NCBI GenBank assembly: GCA_002420305.1
Contig: DIHT01000108.1
Location: forward strand, 1-19,717
From: Akkermansiaceae bacterium UBA5689
GTDB taxonomy: Bacteria; Verrucomicrobiota; Verrucomicrobiia; Verrucomicrobiales; Akkermansiaceae
Reading direction: 5' to 3'
DNA: 19,717 bases
Of the stretch, positions 6,513 through 15,304 are shown piece after piece. Each line of letters begins with the position of its first letter. Positions within the stretch are counted from its first letter, which is position 1. The position numbers were made by a program, and so were the translations under genes. The notes under the pieces were generated by a model, which saw nothing but the letters and a program-made list of their open reading frames with translations, was not told the DNA's origin and ran no database searches.

Positions 6513-6551
6513 ATCAGTCTGCATCCGGTCTCCCGACCGGTGCTGACTGAT
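6513..6551 (-). promoter_or_regulatory. Strong 39-nt hairpin between rpoC and rlmB, no U-tract
   Basis: Arms ATCAGTC/GACTGAT (7 bp), GCA/TGC (3 bp) and CCGGTC/GACCGG (6 bp) stack to a stem of about 16 bp with a tetraloop TCCC. One T-T mismatch and one bulged T interrupt it. It starts 15 bases after the rpoC stop codon and ends about 20 bases before the rlmB ATG. The downstream minus-strand sequence GAGCGTTGACTCC has no T-run, so classical intrinsic termination is unlikely. RNase processing, partial attenuation or translational control of rlmB are possible. Confidence 0.75.
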
Positions 6552-6566
6552 GACTGAATTGGTGTC

Positions 6567-9500
6567 TCAGGCCGTCTCGAGGTCAACTTGTGGTTCTTCC
6601 TCTTCCACCTGAGGCTCAGGCTCTTCCACCGTGAACTCAATGTCGACGTCCCGATGAGTATCAAAGCCCGTTCCCGCAGGAATCAGGTGACCCATGATGA
6701 CGTTCTCCTTGAACCCATTAAGATAGTCGACCTTACCAAGCGTCGCAGCTTCAGTGAGGACGCGGGTAGTATCCTGGAAAGAGGCAGCGGAAATGAAGGA
6801 CTCCGTTTCAAGGGAGGCCTTGGTAATTCCAAGAAGTACAGGCTCGGCTTCTGCCGGCTTACCACCCTGTTCGATAATCTCCTCATTCTCTCTCTGGAAG
6901 GTGGAACGCTCCACCTGCTCTCCCCAGAGGAAGGACGTGTCTCCCTGCTCGCTGATTTTCACCTTCCTGAGCATCTGTCGGATGATGATCTCAATGTGCT
7001 TGTCGTTGATCTCCACGCCCTGCGCACGGTAGACCGACTGCACCTCGTTCACGAGGTGAGCTTGGAGTTCCTGCCTGCCACAAGCCTCGAGAAGGTCTTC
7101 CGGAGCAACAGGCCCTTCCGTGATCTGCTCACCACGGGCAATGGAGTCTCCTTCCGCCACAATCATGTGCCGGCCCATGGGAACAAGGTGATCTACGGAT
7201 TCTCCTGTTTCCTCGTCAGTAACGATGACTTTCTTCTTACCTCGGACATTCGGCCCGAATGAAATTACCCCGTCAATCTTGGCGATCACACATGCATCCT
7301 TAGGTCGGCGCGCCTCAAAGAGTTCTGCAACCCTTGGTAGACCACCGGTAATATCCCGAGTCTTAGCGACCTTCCTTGGGGTCCGTGCAAGCTGAGTTCC
7401 CCCAGTGATTTTCTTCTTCTCCTTCACCGACAGGTGTGCGCCTACAGGAATGGAGTAGCTCGCCAGCACCTCCCCAGAGTCGGGAGCAACAATCACCACC
7501 TGAGGATGAAGATCCTCCTTATGCTCGGTGACGGTCATCCCCTTCTTTCCGGTCTCCTTGTCAGTCTCGGTCTGAACGGTAATTCCCGGAATCATATCCC
7601 GAAACTCAACCACTCCGGATTTCTCCGTAATAATGGGAACACTGTGTGGGTCCCATGTGGCGATTTGACCACCCTTACCAACCTCCTCACCGTCTTTCAC
7701 GGAAATGATAGAACCGATCACGATCTTGTGCGACTCAAGCTCAAGCCCGTTCTTGTCGCGGATCGAAATACTCCCATTCTTGTTCAGCACCACGAAGTTC
7801 CCATCCGTATCTTCGACAACTCGAAGATCTACATAATGAAGAACTCCCTTCGCACGTGACTCCATAAAGGGCTGCTTGTTGACACCCACCGCCACACCAC
7901 CGGAGTGGAAGGTCCGCATGGTCAACTGCGTTCCAGGCTCTCCAATTGACTGGGCTGCGATAATTCCCACCGCTTCACCAATCTTGGTGAGCTTCCCAGT
8001 CGCCAAATTCAGGCCATAGCAGGCTTGGCAGCACCCTCTTTTGGATTCGCAGGTGAGAGCGGAGCGAATCTTCAGCCGCTCATGCCCGATGTCCTCGATC
8101 CGGTTGGCTTTCTCTTCGGTAATCAATTCATTCACTTCGACGATCACCTCATTGGAGACTGGATCGACGACCCGCTCACAGGAAACTCGGCCGTAGATTC
8201 GAGTTGAAAGAGGAGCGGACTCCTCATCGCCAGAGTAGATTGTTTCCACATAAAGTCCCTGTACGGTTCCGCAATCCGGCTCGGTGACGATCACATCCTG
8301 CGAGACGTCCACCAGCTTTCGCGTCATATACCCGGAGTCCGCAGTCTTGAGCGCTGTATCGGCCAGACCTTTCCGCGCACCGTGAGTCGAGATGAAGTAT
8401 TCCAGCACCGAGAGACCCTCCCGGAAATTCGAGGTAATGGGCCGCTCAATAATTTCTCCAGAGGGCTTGGCCATGAGGCCCCGCATCCCGGAGAGCTGCT
8501 TGATCTGGTTCTTATTACCCCGCGCACCGGAATCTACCATCATGAAGAGTGGGTTAGCCATCTCACCCCCCTCGTTGAATTCCAGCTTCCTGAAGAGGAC
8601 ATTCGCAATGTTGTCCGTCGCCCGGGTCCAGATATCAACGACCTTCTGGTAGCGTTCGCCGTCAGTAATAATACCGTTCCGATAGTGCTTGGAGACCTTT
8701 TCGATCTCCGCGTAAGCCTTCTTGATCTCAGATTCTTTTTCCTCGGGGATCACCATGTCCACAATCCCGATTGAGCACCCGGAACGGGTTGCTTCCTCGA
8801 AACCAAGATTCTTGAGATTATCGAGGGTCGTGACTGTTCCGGACTGCCCAGCAACCTGATAGCACCGCCAGATGATGTCTCCGATCTGCTTCTTGCCCAC
8901 CGTCTGGTTAATGAAACCCAGACCTTCTGGCCAGATTTCATTGAAGCGGACCCGTCCGGGAGAGGTGACAAGCATCTTACTCTCCTTATCTCCGAAGATT
9001 GTATCCTTCCCATAGTCCGGATTACGAACCCTGATCCAGTCGTGCCGGCTCACCTTGCGAGACGAAAGAGCATAGTCTACTTCACTCGGGCTTTCGAAAG
9101 TCGGAACCCTGTCCTCAGGCCCGGGCTGCGAATTGGGCCGCGTGTAGGTAAGATAGTATGTTCCCAGAATGATATCCTGCGAGGGCGTAGTGATCGGCCG
9201 ACCACTCGCCGGAGAGAAGATATTGTTCGGAGCCAGCATGAGCTGCCGGGCTTCCAGCTGCGCTTCTACTGAAAGAGGAACGTGCACCGCCATCTGGTCG
9301 CCATCAAAGTCAGCGTTGTACGCTGAGCATGTAAGAGGGTGCAACCTGATGGCTGACCCCTCGATCAACACTGGCTCGAAAGCTTGAATTGAAAGACGGT
9401 GAAGGGTAGGAGCCCGGTTCAGCATCACGGGATGCCCCTTGGTCACTTCCTCAAGAATATCCCACACATCCGTGGTCTTTCGGTCGATCATCTTCTTCGC

Positions 9501-10700
9501 CGAACGCACCGTATGACAGTGCCCCAACTCCTTCAGACGGCGGATAATAAAGGGCTCAAAGAGAGCCAGCGCCATCTTCTTTGGCAAGCCACACTGGTGC
9601 ATCTTGAGCTCAGGCCCGATCACGATCACGGAACGGCCGGAGTAATCCACTCGCTTCCCAAGCAGATTCTGGCGGAAACGTCCCCCTTTACCCTTCAGCA
9701 TGTCAGAGAGAGACTTAAGCGGGCGATTACCTGCGCCCGTGACCGCCCGACCATGTCGCCCGTTATCGAAGAGCGCATCCACAGCCTCTTGGAGCATTCT
9801 TTTCTCGTTCCGGATAATCACCTCGGGAGTTTTCAACTGGAGAAGATTCTTCAGACGATTATTCCGGTTGATGACTCTGCGATAGAGATCGTTAAGGTCC
9901 GAGGTCGCAAAGCGGCCACCCTCCAAGGGAACGAGTGGTCGCAGATCCGGTGGAATCACGGGCAAGACCGTCATGATCATCCACTCGGGACGGGAATTGG
10001 AGTCCCTGAAGCCTCCAGCAAGCCTGAGCCGCTTGGCCAACTTCTTGCGGGTCTGCTTTGAGCGGGTATTCTCCATCGCTTCCTCAAGCTCCACAATGAT
10101 ATCATCGAGCACACACTGGCTGAGGAGATCACGGATCGCCTCGGCGCCCATGGCGGCCCGGAAACTATCCTCGCCGTAATCTTCTTCCGCGTCACGAAGG
10201 TCAGCCTCCGGGAGTAACTGGCCCCGCTCGAGCGGAGTCTTCCCTGGGTCGGTGACCATATAATCTTCGTAATAGATCACCCGCTCGAGATCCCGCGCAC
10301 TCATATCGAGCATGAGACCAATACGGCTGGGCATGCACTTATAGAACCAGATATGGGTCACCGGAACTGCGAGCTCGATATGACCCATCCGCTCACGACG
10401 CACACGGGACAAAGTGACCTCCACCCCACAACGGTCACAGATGACGCCCTTGTGCTTGATCCTCTTATATTTTCCACACGCACACTCCCAGTCACGGGTC
10501 GGCCCGAAGATTCTCTCGCAAAAAAGACCACCCTTCTCAGGCTTGAACGTCCTGTAGTTAATCGTCTCAGGATTCTTCACCTCGCCCCGGCTCCATGACC
10601 GAATCACATCCGGGGAGGAGACCGTTATGGATACCTGGTCAAAGGCTTCAGATTTCTCGTCTACCCCGTAGAGCTCACGCAGATTGGTTTCAACACTCAT
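6567..10700 (-). CDS. rpoC: DNA-directed RNA polymerase subunit beta'
   Basis: Largest core subunit of RNA polymerase, 1377 residues (E. coli 1407). The N-terminal zinc site is Cys73, Cys75, Cys88 and Cys91 (CACG...CDRC). The active-site loop NADFDGDQM has the three Mg-binding aspartates at 464, 466 and 468. The second zinc site uses Cys884, Cys891 and Cys894 (CESKRGCCQAC) together with an upstream Cys in TEPDCGT. The trigger-loop/bridge region (AAQSIGEPGTQLTMRTFHSGG) is intact. The C-terminus is very acidic (VEEPEPQVEEEEPQ). The ATG at 10700 is the natural start, preceded by an A/T-rich leader (TTTTACAAAATA) with no Shine-Dalgarno sequence. It lies 40 bases after the rpoB stop and is cotranscribed with it. 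Confidence 0.99.
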   Translation of the reverse strand: MSVETNLRELYGVDEKSEAFDQVSITVSSPDVIRSWSRGEVKNPETINYRTFKPEKGGLFCERIFGPTRDWECACGKYKRIKHKGVICDRCGVEVTLSRVRRERMGHIELAVPVTHIWFYKCMPSRIGLMLDMSARDLERVIYYEDYMVTDPGKTPLERGQLLPEADLRDAEEDYGEDSFRAAMGAEAIRDLLSQCVLDDIIVELEEAMENTRSKQTRKKLAKRLRLAGGFRDSNSRPEWMIMTVLPVIPPDLRPLVPLEGGRFATSDLNDLYRRVINRNNRLKNLLQLKTPEVIIRNEKRMLQEAVDALFDNGRHGRAVTGAGNRPLKSLSDMLKGKGGRFRQNLLGKRVDYSGRSVIVIGPELKMHQCGLPKKMALALFEPFIIRRLKELGHCHTVRSAKKMIDRKTTDVWDILEEVTKGHPVMLNRAPTLHRLSIQAFEPVLIEGSAIRLHPLTCSAYNADFDGDQMAVHVPLSVEAQLEARQLMLAPNNIFSPASGRPITTPSQDIILGTYYLTYTRPNSQPGPEDRVPTFESPSEVDYALSSRKVSRHDWIRVRNPDYGKDTIFGDKESKMLVTSPGRVRFNEIWPEGLGFINQTVGKKQIGDIIWRCYQVAGQSGTVTTLDNLKNLGFEEATRSGCSIGIVDMVIPEEKESEIKKAYAEIEKVSKHYRNGIITDGERYQKVVDIWTRATDNIANVLFRKLEFNEGGEMANPLFMMVDSGARGNKNQIKQLSGMRGLMAKPSGEIIERPITSNFREGLSVLEYFISTHGARKGLADTALKTADSGYMTRKLVDVSQDVIVTEPDCGTVQGLYVETIYSGDEESAPLSTRIYGRVSCERVVDPVSNEVIVEVNELITEEKANRIEDIGHERLKIRSALTCESKRGCCQACYGLNLATGKLTKIGEAVGIIAAQSIGEPGTQLTMRTFHSGGVAVGVNKQPFMESRAKGVLHYVDLRVVEDTDGNFVVLNKNGSISIRDKNGLELESHKIVIGSIISVKDGEEVGKGGQIATWDPHSVPIITEKSGVVEFRDMIPGITVQTETDKETGKKGMTVTEHKEDLHPQVVIVAPDSGEVLASYSIPVGAHLSVKEKKKITGGTQLARTPRKVAKTRDITGGLPRVAELFEARRPKDACVIAKIDGVISFGPNVRGKKKVIVTDEETGESVDHLVPMGRHMIVAEGDSIARGEQITEGPVAPEDLLEACGRQELQAHLVNEVQSVYRAQGVEINDKHIEIIIRQMLRKVKISEQGDTSFLWGEQVERSTFQRENEEIIEQGGKPAEAEPVLLGITKASLETESFISAASFQDTTRVLTEAATLGKVDYLNGFKENVIMGHLIPAGTGFDTHRDVDIEFTVEEPEPQVEEEEPQVDLETA

Positions 10701-10740
10701 TATTTTGTAAAATTGCTGTTTTCAGTTTCGTGCCTTGGGT

Positions 10741-13700
10741 TCAGAGGGTGAGGTCATCGAGATTGAAGTCTCCGCCATCAGCAACCTGCGCACCACGGCG
10801 GCCGGGTCGCACATCGAGCCCGAGAGATTGCATTTCCTTAATCAACACATTGAAGGATTCCGGTGTGCCGGCTTCGAGAGTATTATCTCCCTTAACGATG
10901 GCCTCGTAAATCCGAGTCCTGCCCTGCACGTCATCGGACTTCACGGTCAACAGTTCCTGAAGTGTGTAAGCCGCGCCGTAAGCTTCGAGGGCCCAGACCT
11001 CCATCTCGCCGAATCGCTGGCCTCCATACTGTGCCTTTCCGCCCAACGGCTGCTGGGTGACAAGGCTGTAGGGGCCGACCGCCCGAGCGTGGATCTTATC
11101 GGCCACAAGGTGGCCGAGTTTCAGCATGTAAATCTGACCAACCACTACTGGCTGATCGATTGCATCACCGGTCCTTCCATCAAAGAGATAGCTCTTTCCT
11201 CCGGTGGAGCCGTCCTTGCCATCCCCAATCCAGGTAAAGCCTGGACCAGGCTTTTCATCAGGTTTTCTTTCACGGGCCTTCTCCGTGCCATCGCCAACCA
11301 TTTTCGTTCCATCAACCTTCTTGGCTTCGGACATGTATTCCCAGATCTTATCTTCCGGAATTCCATCGAAAATAGGGGTAGCCACCGTAAACCCAAGGGC
11401 CTTGGCAGCGACTCCGAGGTGGGTTTCAAGAACCTGCCCAACATTCATTCGGGAAGGCACCCCTAGAGGATTGAGGCAGATATCAACCGGAGTTCCATCA
11501 TGAAGATAAGGCATGTCCATCTCAGGAACGATCACAGCAACCACTCCCTTGTTTCCGTGACGCCCTGCCATCTTGTCCCCAACGGAAAGCTTCCGCTTTG
11601 CACTGACAAAGACTTTGACCTCCTTGATGACGCCAGGATCAATTTCGTCGCCACTTTCAATCTGGTCAAGACGCCGCTCACGATCAGCATCAAGCTCTCC
11701 AAATCGACCTTCGAAGGAGCTGATGATCTCGAGAATCTTGTTGCGAATCGGGCTCGGGTCAATTTCGATGTGATCGTAAACTGCGGCTAGTTTCCGAAGA
11801 AGAGTCTTAGTGATCTTCCGGTTCGCAGGGATGATGATTTCCCCGCTCTGGGCATTGACGACATCCAAGGGTATTTTCTCCCCCAGCAGAATATCGGAAA
11901 GCTTTTCGGTCAGCTGGTCCGTGAGCTGGTCTTTCTTCTTCTTGTAGTCGTCGTTAATCTTCTTCAGCTGCTTTTTCATTTCAGCCGGATTGACTTCTTC
12001 CGAACGCCTCCGGGCCATCCCGTGGGTCGCAATACGAATGTCCTGGACGATTCCTGTGCACCCGGAGGGCACACGGAGGGAGGTGTCCTTCACGTCGGCA
12101 GCTTTTTCCCCGAAGATCGCGCGAAGAAGACGCTCTTCAGGAGCCAGCTCGGTTTCGCTCTTGGGAGTGATTTTTCCGACCAGAATATCACCCGGTCTCA
12201 CTTCCGCACCCACTCGCACGATACCGTCATGGTCGAGGTTCTTGAGTGCCTCTTCCCCAACGTTCGGTATATCCCGGGTAATTTCCTCGGGGCCTAACTT
12301 GGTATCTCGAGCGGCAACTTCGAACTCACTGATATGAATCGAGGTGTAGACATCCTCTTTGACGAGACGTTCCGAAATGACAATCGCATCCTCAAAGTTG
12401 TATCCATTCCAAGGCATGAAGGCCACAAGCACGTTCCGTCCAAGAGCCAGTTCTCCATCATCGGTGTTGGGCCCATCAGCTATAATCTGACCGTTTTTGA
12501 TTTTATCACCAGACCTGATCAGAGGCTTCTGATTGATACAGGTTCCAGCGTTTGAACGCATAAATTTCCTCAGCGGGTAGACGTAGATGCCCTTTTCCGG
12601 CTTCGTCTTCACCGATTCCGGCTCACTGAGAAAGCGCTCGTCCGAAACTGGCAAGGATCCATCCTTGGTCGTAACGATGTATTCCGCCGTTGCAGCTGCA
12701 ACGACGCCATCCGCTTCCGAAACAATCACGGATCGTGAATCCCGGGCGGCTTTCTCCTCCAGACCGGTGCCCACGAAGGGAGCCTCCGAAACCAGCAGGG
12801 GTACTCCCTGGCGTTGCATGTTCGACCCCATGAGGGCCCGGTTCGCATCGTCATGCTCCAAGAACGGGATCATCCCCGCCGCCACCGAAACAAGCTGCTT
12901 CGGGGAAACATCCATGTAGTCGACCTTTTCAGGGTCCATCTCGAGGAATTCTCCTCGTTCCCTTGCGGTGACACGCTTGTTGGCGAAGGTCCCATCCTTA
13001 TTGATAGGATTGTTGGCCTGAGCGATGATGAATGTCTCCTCCTGGTCCGCTGTGACGTATTCGATCTGGTTGCTCACCTTCCCTTTTCTCACCTTGCGAT
13101 ACGGTGTTTCAATGAATCCAAATTCATTGATCCGCGCGTAAGTACACATCGAGTTGATTAGTCCGATGTTAGGTCCCTCTGGAGTCTCAATCGGGCAGAT
13201 TCGTCCGTAGTGTGAGGGGTGCACATCCCGAACCTCAAAACCGGCGCGATCACGGTTAAGACCGCCCGGCCCGAGTGCAGAAAGACGCCTCTTGTGAGTG
13301 AGCTCCGCCAGAGGGTTGGTCTGGTCCATGAACTGGCTAAGCTGGCTACGGCCAAAGAAATCCCTCACTACCGCACTGAGAGCCTTTGGGTTAATCAGCT
13401 TCTGCGGTGTCATCCCCTCGATATTCACATCGAAAAGAGTCATCCGCTCCTTGACCAGACGCTCCGTTCTGGCCAGTCCCACCCGGCATTGATTAGCCAG
13501 CAGCTCGCCAACCGCGCGCACACGCCGGCTCCCGAGGTGATCGATATCGTCAATTGTCCCGTCTCCCTTCTTGAGGTTGAGGAGATACTTCACCGCGTTA
13601 AGGAAATCTTCCGCTACCATGATGCGTTCCGAAGAATCCACATCGATCTTGAGCTTCTGGTTGATCTTGTAGCGACCTACACGTGTGAGGTCATACTTCT

Positions 13701-14673
13701 TCGGGTCGAAGAACAGCCGCTTCAGGAGAGCCCTGGCATTCGCCGCTGTAGGCGGATCACCGGGCCGAAGCTTCTTGTAGATGTCCTTGAGCGCACTTTC
13801 CTCATCTTCAGCCGGATCTTTCCGGAGAGACTTGAGGAGAATTTCATCATCTCGGGAGTCAACCACTTCGATCGTCTTGACCTTAAGGGCAAGCAACTGT
13901 CGTACCACCCCGATCGTCAGAGGATCGTAGGCACGGGCCACGACGAGGTCTCCGTCCTTGATGTCCTCGAAGAGAACCATTGGACTGAGTTCTTCCTCAT
14001 CCATTGAGTCGCTGAGCTTCAGCTTCTTAACCTTGTAAAACTGTTCGATGAGTTCCCGCTCGCTGGGATACCCAAGGGCTCGCAGGAAGGTCGTCGCGAG
14101 GAACTTACGACGACGACGACGACGGTCGAGGTAGACATAAAGAAGGTCGTTCGTATCAAATTGGACCTCCAGCCACGATCCCCGGTCCGGAATAATCCGG
14201 AAAGAGTGAAGAATCTTCCCGTTGAGGTGAACAGACTTCTCGAAGCAAATACCCGGGGAGCGGTGCAACTGGGAAACGATAACGCGCTCTGCTCCATTGA
14301 TAACGAAGGTTCCCCGGCGGGTCATCATAGGTAATTCTCCCATGTAGACTCGCTCTTTCTTGGTTCCTGTTTCGTCCTTAAGCTTGAACGTCACGTAGAG
14401 GGCCGCACTGAAGGTCTCTCCCGTGCGAAGGGCCTCGAGAGCCGTAATCTTGGACTCCTCGATATCGTAAGCGATGAAATCCAACTCGATGGTTTCATCG
14501 TAACTAGTGATCGGGAACACCTCCTTGAAAACAGCCTGCAGGCCGGTCTCAGTGCGCTGGGACGGGGCGATGTCCTGCTGCAGAAAGTCCTCGTAGGATT
14601 TACTTTGAACCTCAATGAGGTTGGGCGGTTCAATAACTTCTTCGATGTTTCCGAAGTAACGACGGTCGGCCAT
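10741..14673 (-). CDS. rpoB: DNA-directed RNA polymerase subunit beta
   Basis: Second core subunit of RNA polymerase, 1310 residues from the ATG at 14673 (E. coli 1342). The frame is open further to an ATG at 14757, but MADRRYFGNIEE gives the usual N-terminus and the extension overlaps a structured leader, so 14673 is chosen. Conserved blocks are the rifampicin region GRSQLSQFMDQTNPLAELTH (441-460), the adjacent KRRLSALGPGGL, PIETPEGPNIGLI, MPWNGYNFEDAI and the catalytic-centre block GDKMAGRHGNKG. Residues equal to E. coli Gln513, Asp516, His526 and Ser531 are unchanged, so rifampicin binding should be possible. A run of six arginines follows an Asp in the lobe (DRRRRRRK), three more than in E. 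coli. A weak purine stretch (GAGAAAG) lies about 10 bases before the ATG. The 253-bp leader after rplL is rich in inverted repeats. Confidence 0.99.
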   Translation of the reverse strand: MADRRYFGNIEEVIEPPNLIEVQSKSYEDFLQQDIAPSQRTETGLQAVFKEVFPITSYDETIELDFIAYDIEESKITALEALRTGETFSAALYVTFKLKDETGTKKERVYMGELPMMTRRGTFVINGAERVIVSQLHRSPGICFEKSVHLNGKILHSFRIIPDRGSWLEVQFDTNDLLYVYLDRRRRRRKFLATTFLRALGYPSERELIEQFYKVKKLKLSDSMDEEELSPMVLFEDIKDGDLVVARAYDPLTIGVVRQLLALKVKTIEVVDSRDDEILLKSLRKDPAEDEESALKDIYKKLRPGDPPTAANARALLKRLFFDPKKYDLTRVGRYKINQKLKIDVDSSERIMVAEDFLNAVKYLLNLKKGDGTIDDIDHLGSRRVRAVGELLANQCRVGLARTERLVKERMTLFDVNIEGMTPQKLINPKALSAVVRDFFGRSQLSQFMDQTNPLAELTHKRRLSALGPGGLNRDRAGFEVRDVHPSHYGRICPIETPEGPNIGLINSMCTYARINEFGFIETPYRKVRKGKVSNQIEYVTADQEETFIIAQANNPINKDGTFANKRVTARERGEFLEMDPEKVDYMDVSPKQLVSVAAGMIPFLEHDDANRALMGSNMQRQGVPLLVSEAPFVGTGLEEKAARDSRSVIVSEADGVVAAATAEYIVTTKDGSLPVSDERFLSEPESVKTKPEKGIYVYPLRKFMRSNAGTCINQKPLIRSGDKIKNGQIIADGPNTDDGELALGRNVLVAFMPWNGYNFEDAIVISERLVKEDVYTSIHISEFEVAARDTKLGPEEITRDIPNVGEEALKNLDHDGIVRVGAEVRPGDILVGKITPKSETELAPEERLLRAIFGEKAADVKDTSLRVPSGCTGIVQDIRIATHGMARRRSEEVNPAEMKKQLKKINDDYKKKKDQLTDQLTEKLSDILLGEKIPLDVVNAQSGEIIIPANRKITKTLLRKLAAVYDHIEIDPSPIRNKILEIISSFEGRFGELDADRERRLDQIESGDEIDPGVIKEVKVFVSAKRKLSVGDKMAGRHGNKGVVAVIVPEMDMPYLHDGTPVDICLNPLGVPSRMNVGQVLETHLGVAAKALGFTVATPIFDGIPEDKIWEYMSEAKKVDGTKMVGDGTEKARERKPDEKPGPGFTWIGDGKDGSTGGKSYLFDGRTGDAIDQPVVVGQIYMLKLGHLVADKIHARAVGPYSLVTQQPLGGKAQYGGQRFGEMEVWALEAYGAAYTLQELLTVKSDDVQGRTRIYEAIVKGDNTLEAGTPESFNVLIKEMQSLGLDVRPGRRGAQVADGGDFNLDDLTL
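14107..14124 (-). repeat. Six tandem CGT codons in rpoB
   Basis: On the plus strand ACG is repeated six times; the coding strand reads CGT six times and encodes six arginines. It is a short trinucleotide repeat within an essential gene, in a region where E. coli RpoB has only three arginines. Confidence 0.9.
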
Positions 14674-14693
14674 GGTGGTCTTTCTCGTTGATG

Positions 14694-14717
14694 GGATGGC
14701 GCCATCCTTGCGGGATG
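14694..14717 (-). promoter_or_regulatory. Two mutually exclusive hairpins just before rpoB
   Basis: The sense RNA contains CATCC, then GGATG, then CATCC within 24 nt. The central GGATGGC pairs perfectly with the downstream GCCATCC (a 14-bp DNA palindrome at 14694-14707) or, as GGATG, with the upstream CATCC over a 5-base loop. The two pairings cannot coexist. The downstream arm ends 20 bases before the rpoB ATG, which is close enough to influence ribosome access. The switching role is inference. Confidence 0.5.
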
Positions 14718-14820
14718 ACGATTTTCTATGTTGTCGGCAGGAACCCTTCCACTCCACCCAGCGCTAGCAGGGTTTCGGGGAGTAGGGATATCCAAATGTT
14801 CATGAGTCCAGAGCTTCTGC

Positions 14821-14875
14821 TCCGACTTCAGATTCCTCCCCCTCTTGTTTCGTGGAAGTTGAACCTGAAGTCGAA
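14821..14875 (-). promoter_or_regulatory. 15-bp RNA stem in the rplL-rpoB gap
   Basis: Plus-strand arms 14821-14835 and 14861-14875 share the perfect 9-base inverted core CGACTTCAG/CTGAAGTCG. At the two positions that deviate from full symmetry, the minus-strand (sense) RNA forms G.U pairs, while a plus-strand RNA would have A-C mismatches. The sense transcript can therefore form an unbroken 15-bp duplex with a 25-nt loop. In E. coli the same gap holds an attenuator and an RNase III site. A similar processing role here is inferred from position and structure. Confidence 0.62.
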
Positions 14876-14883
14876 CCAGGCGG

Positions 14884-14917
14884 TTCTGCCGAGGCCCTAT
14901 CAAAGGCCCCGGCAGAA
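14884..14917 (-). promoter_or_regulatory. Hairpin directly after rplL
   Basis: TTCTGCCG pairs with CGGCAGAA (8 bp) and GGCC with GGCC (4 bp), separated by one A-C mismatch on the plus strand (G.U in the sense RNA), around an 8-base loop. It begins 9 bases past the rplL stop codon. No T-run follows on the minus strand, so it may slow exonucleases or attenuate partly rather than fully terminate. It could help produce more L7/L12 than RNA polymerase mRNA, which is inference. Confidence 0.62.
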
Positions 14918-14926
14918 GAAAGCCGG

Positions 14927-15304
14927 TTACTTCAGCTCGACCGTGGCGCCAGCCTCTTCGAGCTTGGACTTGGCAGCCTCGGCGTCGTCTTTGGAAGCAC
15001 CCTCCAGCACATTGACCGGGGCACTCTCGACGAGCTTCTTGGCATCGGCGAGTCCCAGTCCGCTGGCAACTTCACGCACGGCCTTGATGACCTGGATCTT
15101 GTTACCCCCGGCGCTCTCAAGAGACACGTCGAAGCTTGTTTTCTCTTCTGCTGCCTCAGCCTCTGCTGGTGCAGCGACCGCGACAGCGGCAGCGGGAGCT
15201 GCAGCGCTTACGCCCCAGTCCTCTTCCAGTTTTTTTACCAACTCGGAAGCTTCCAGAACGGTAAGCTTGCCGAGTTCTTCTGCGATTGTATTGATATCAG
15301 CCAT
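14927..15304 (-). CDS. rplL: 50S ribosomal protein L7/L12
   Basis: Acidic stalk protein, present in several copies per ribosome, that recruits translation GTPases such as EF-Tu and EF-G. The 125-residue length is standard. The N-terminal dimerisation and L10-binding helices cover about 1-32, the Ala/Pro/Glu-rich hinge about 33-55 (AAAPAAAVAVAAPAEAEAAEEK) and the globular C-terminal domain 56-125, including KIQVIKAVREV (69-79) and GLADAKKLVE (84-93). The frame is open back to 15385, but the ATG at 15304 gives the normal MADINTIAEEL start. It is preceded by a strikingly A-rich leader (GAAAATAAAAATACA) and no Shine-Dalgarno sequence. The gap to rplJ upstream is unusually long (188 bases). Confidence 0.98.
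   Translation of the reverse strand: MADINTIAEELGKLTVLEASELVKKLEEDWGVSAAAPAAAVAVAAPAEAEAAEEKTSFDVSLESAGGNKIQVIKAVREVASGLGLADAKKLVESAPVNVLEGASKDDAEAAKSKLEEAGATVELK

Noticed and set aside
14674..14757. 28-residue N-terminal extension of RpoB
   Set aside because: The extension is not typical of RpoB and covers the leader with inverted repeats; MADRRYFGNIEE at 14673 is the usual start.
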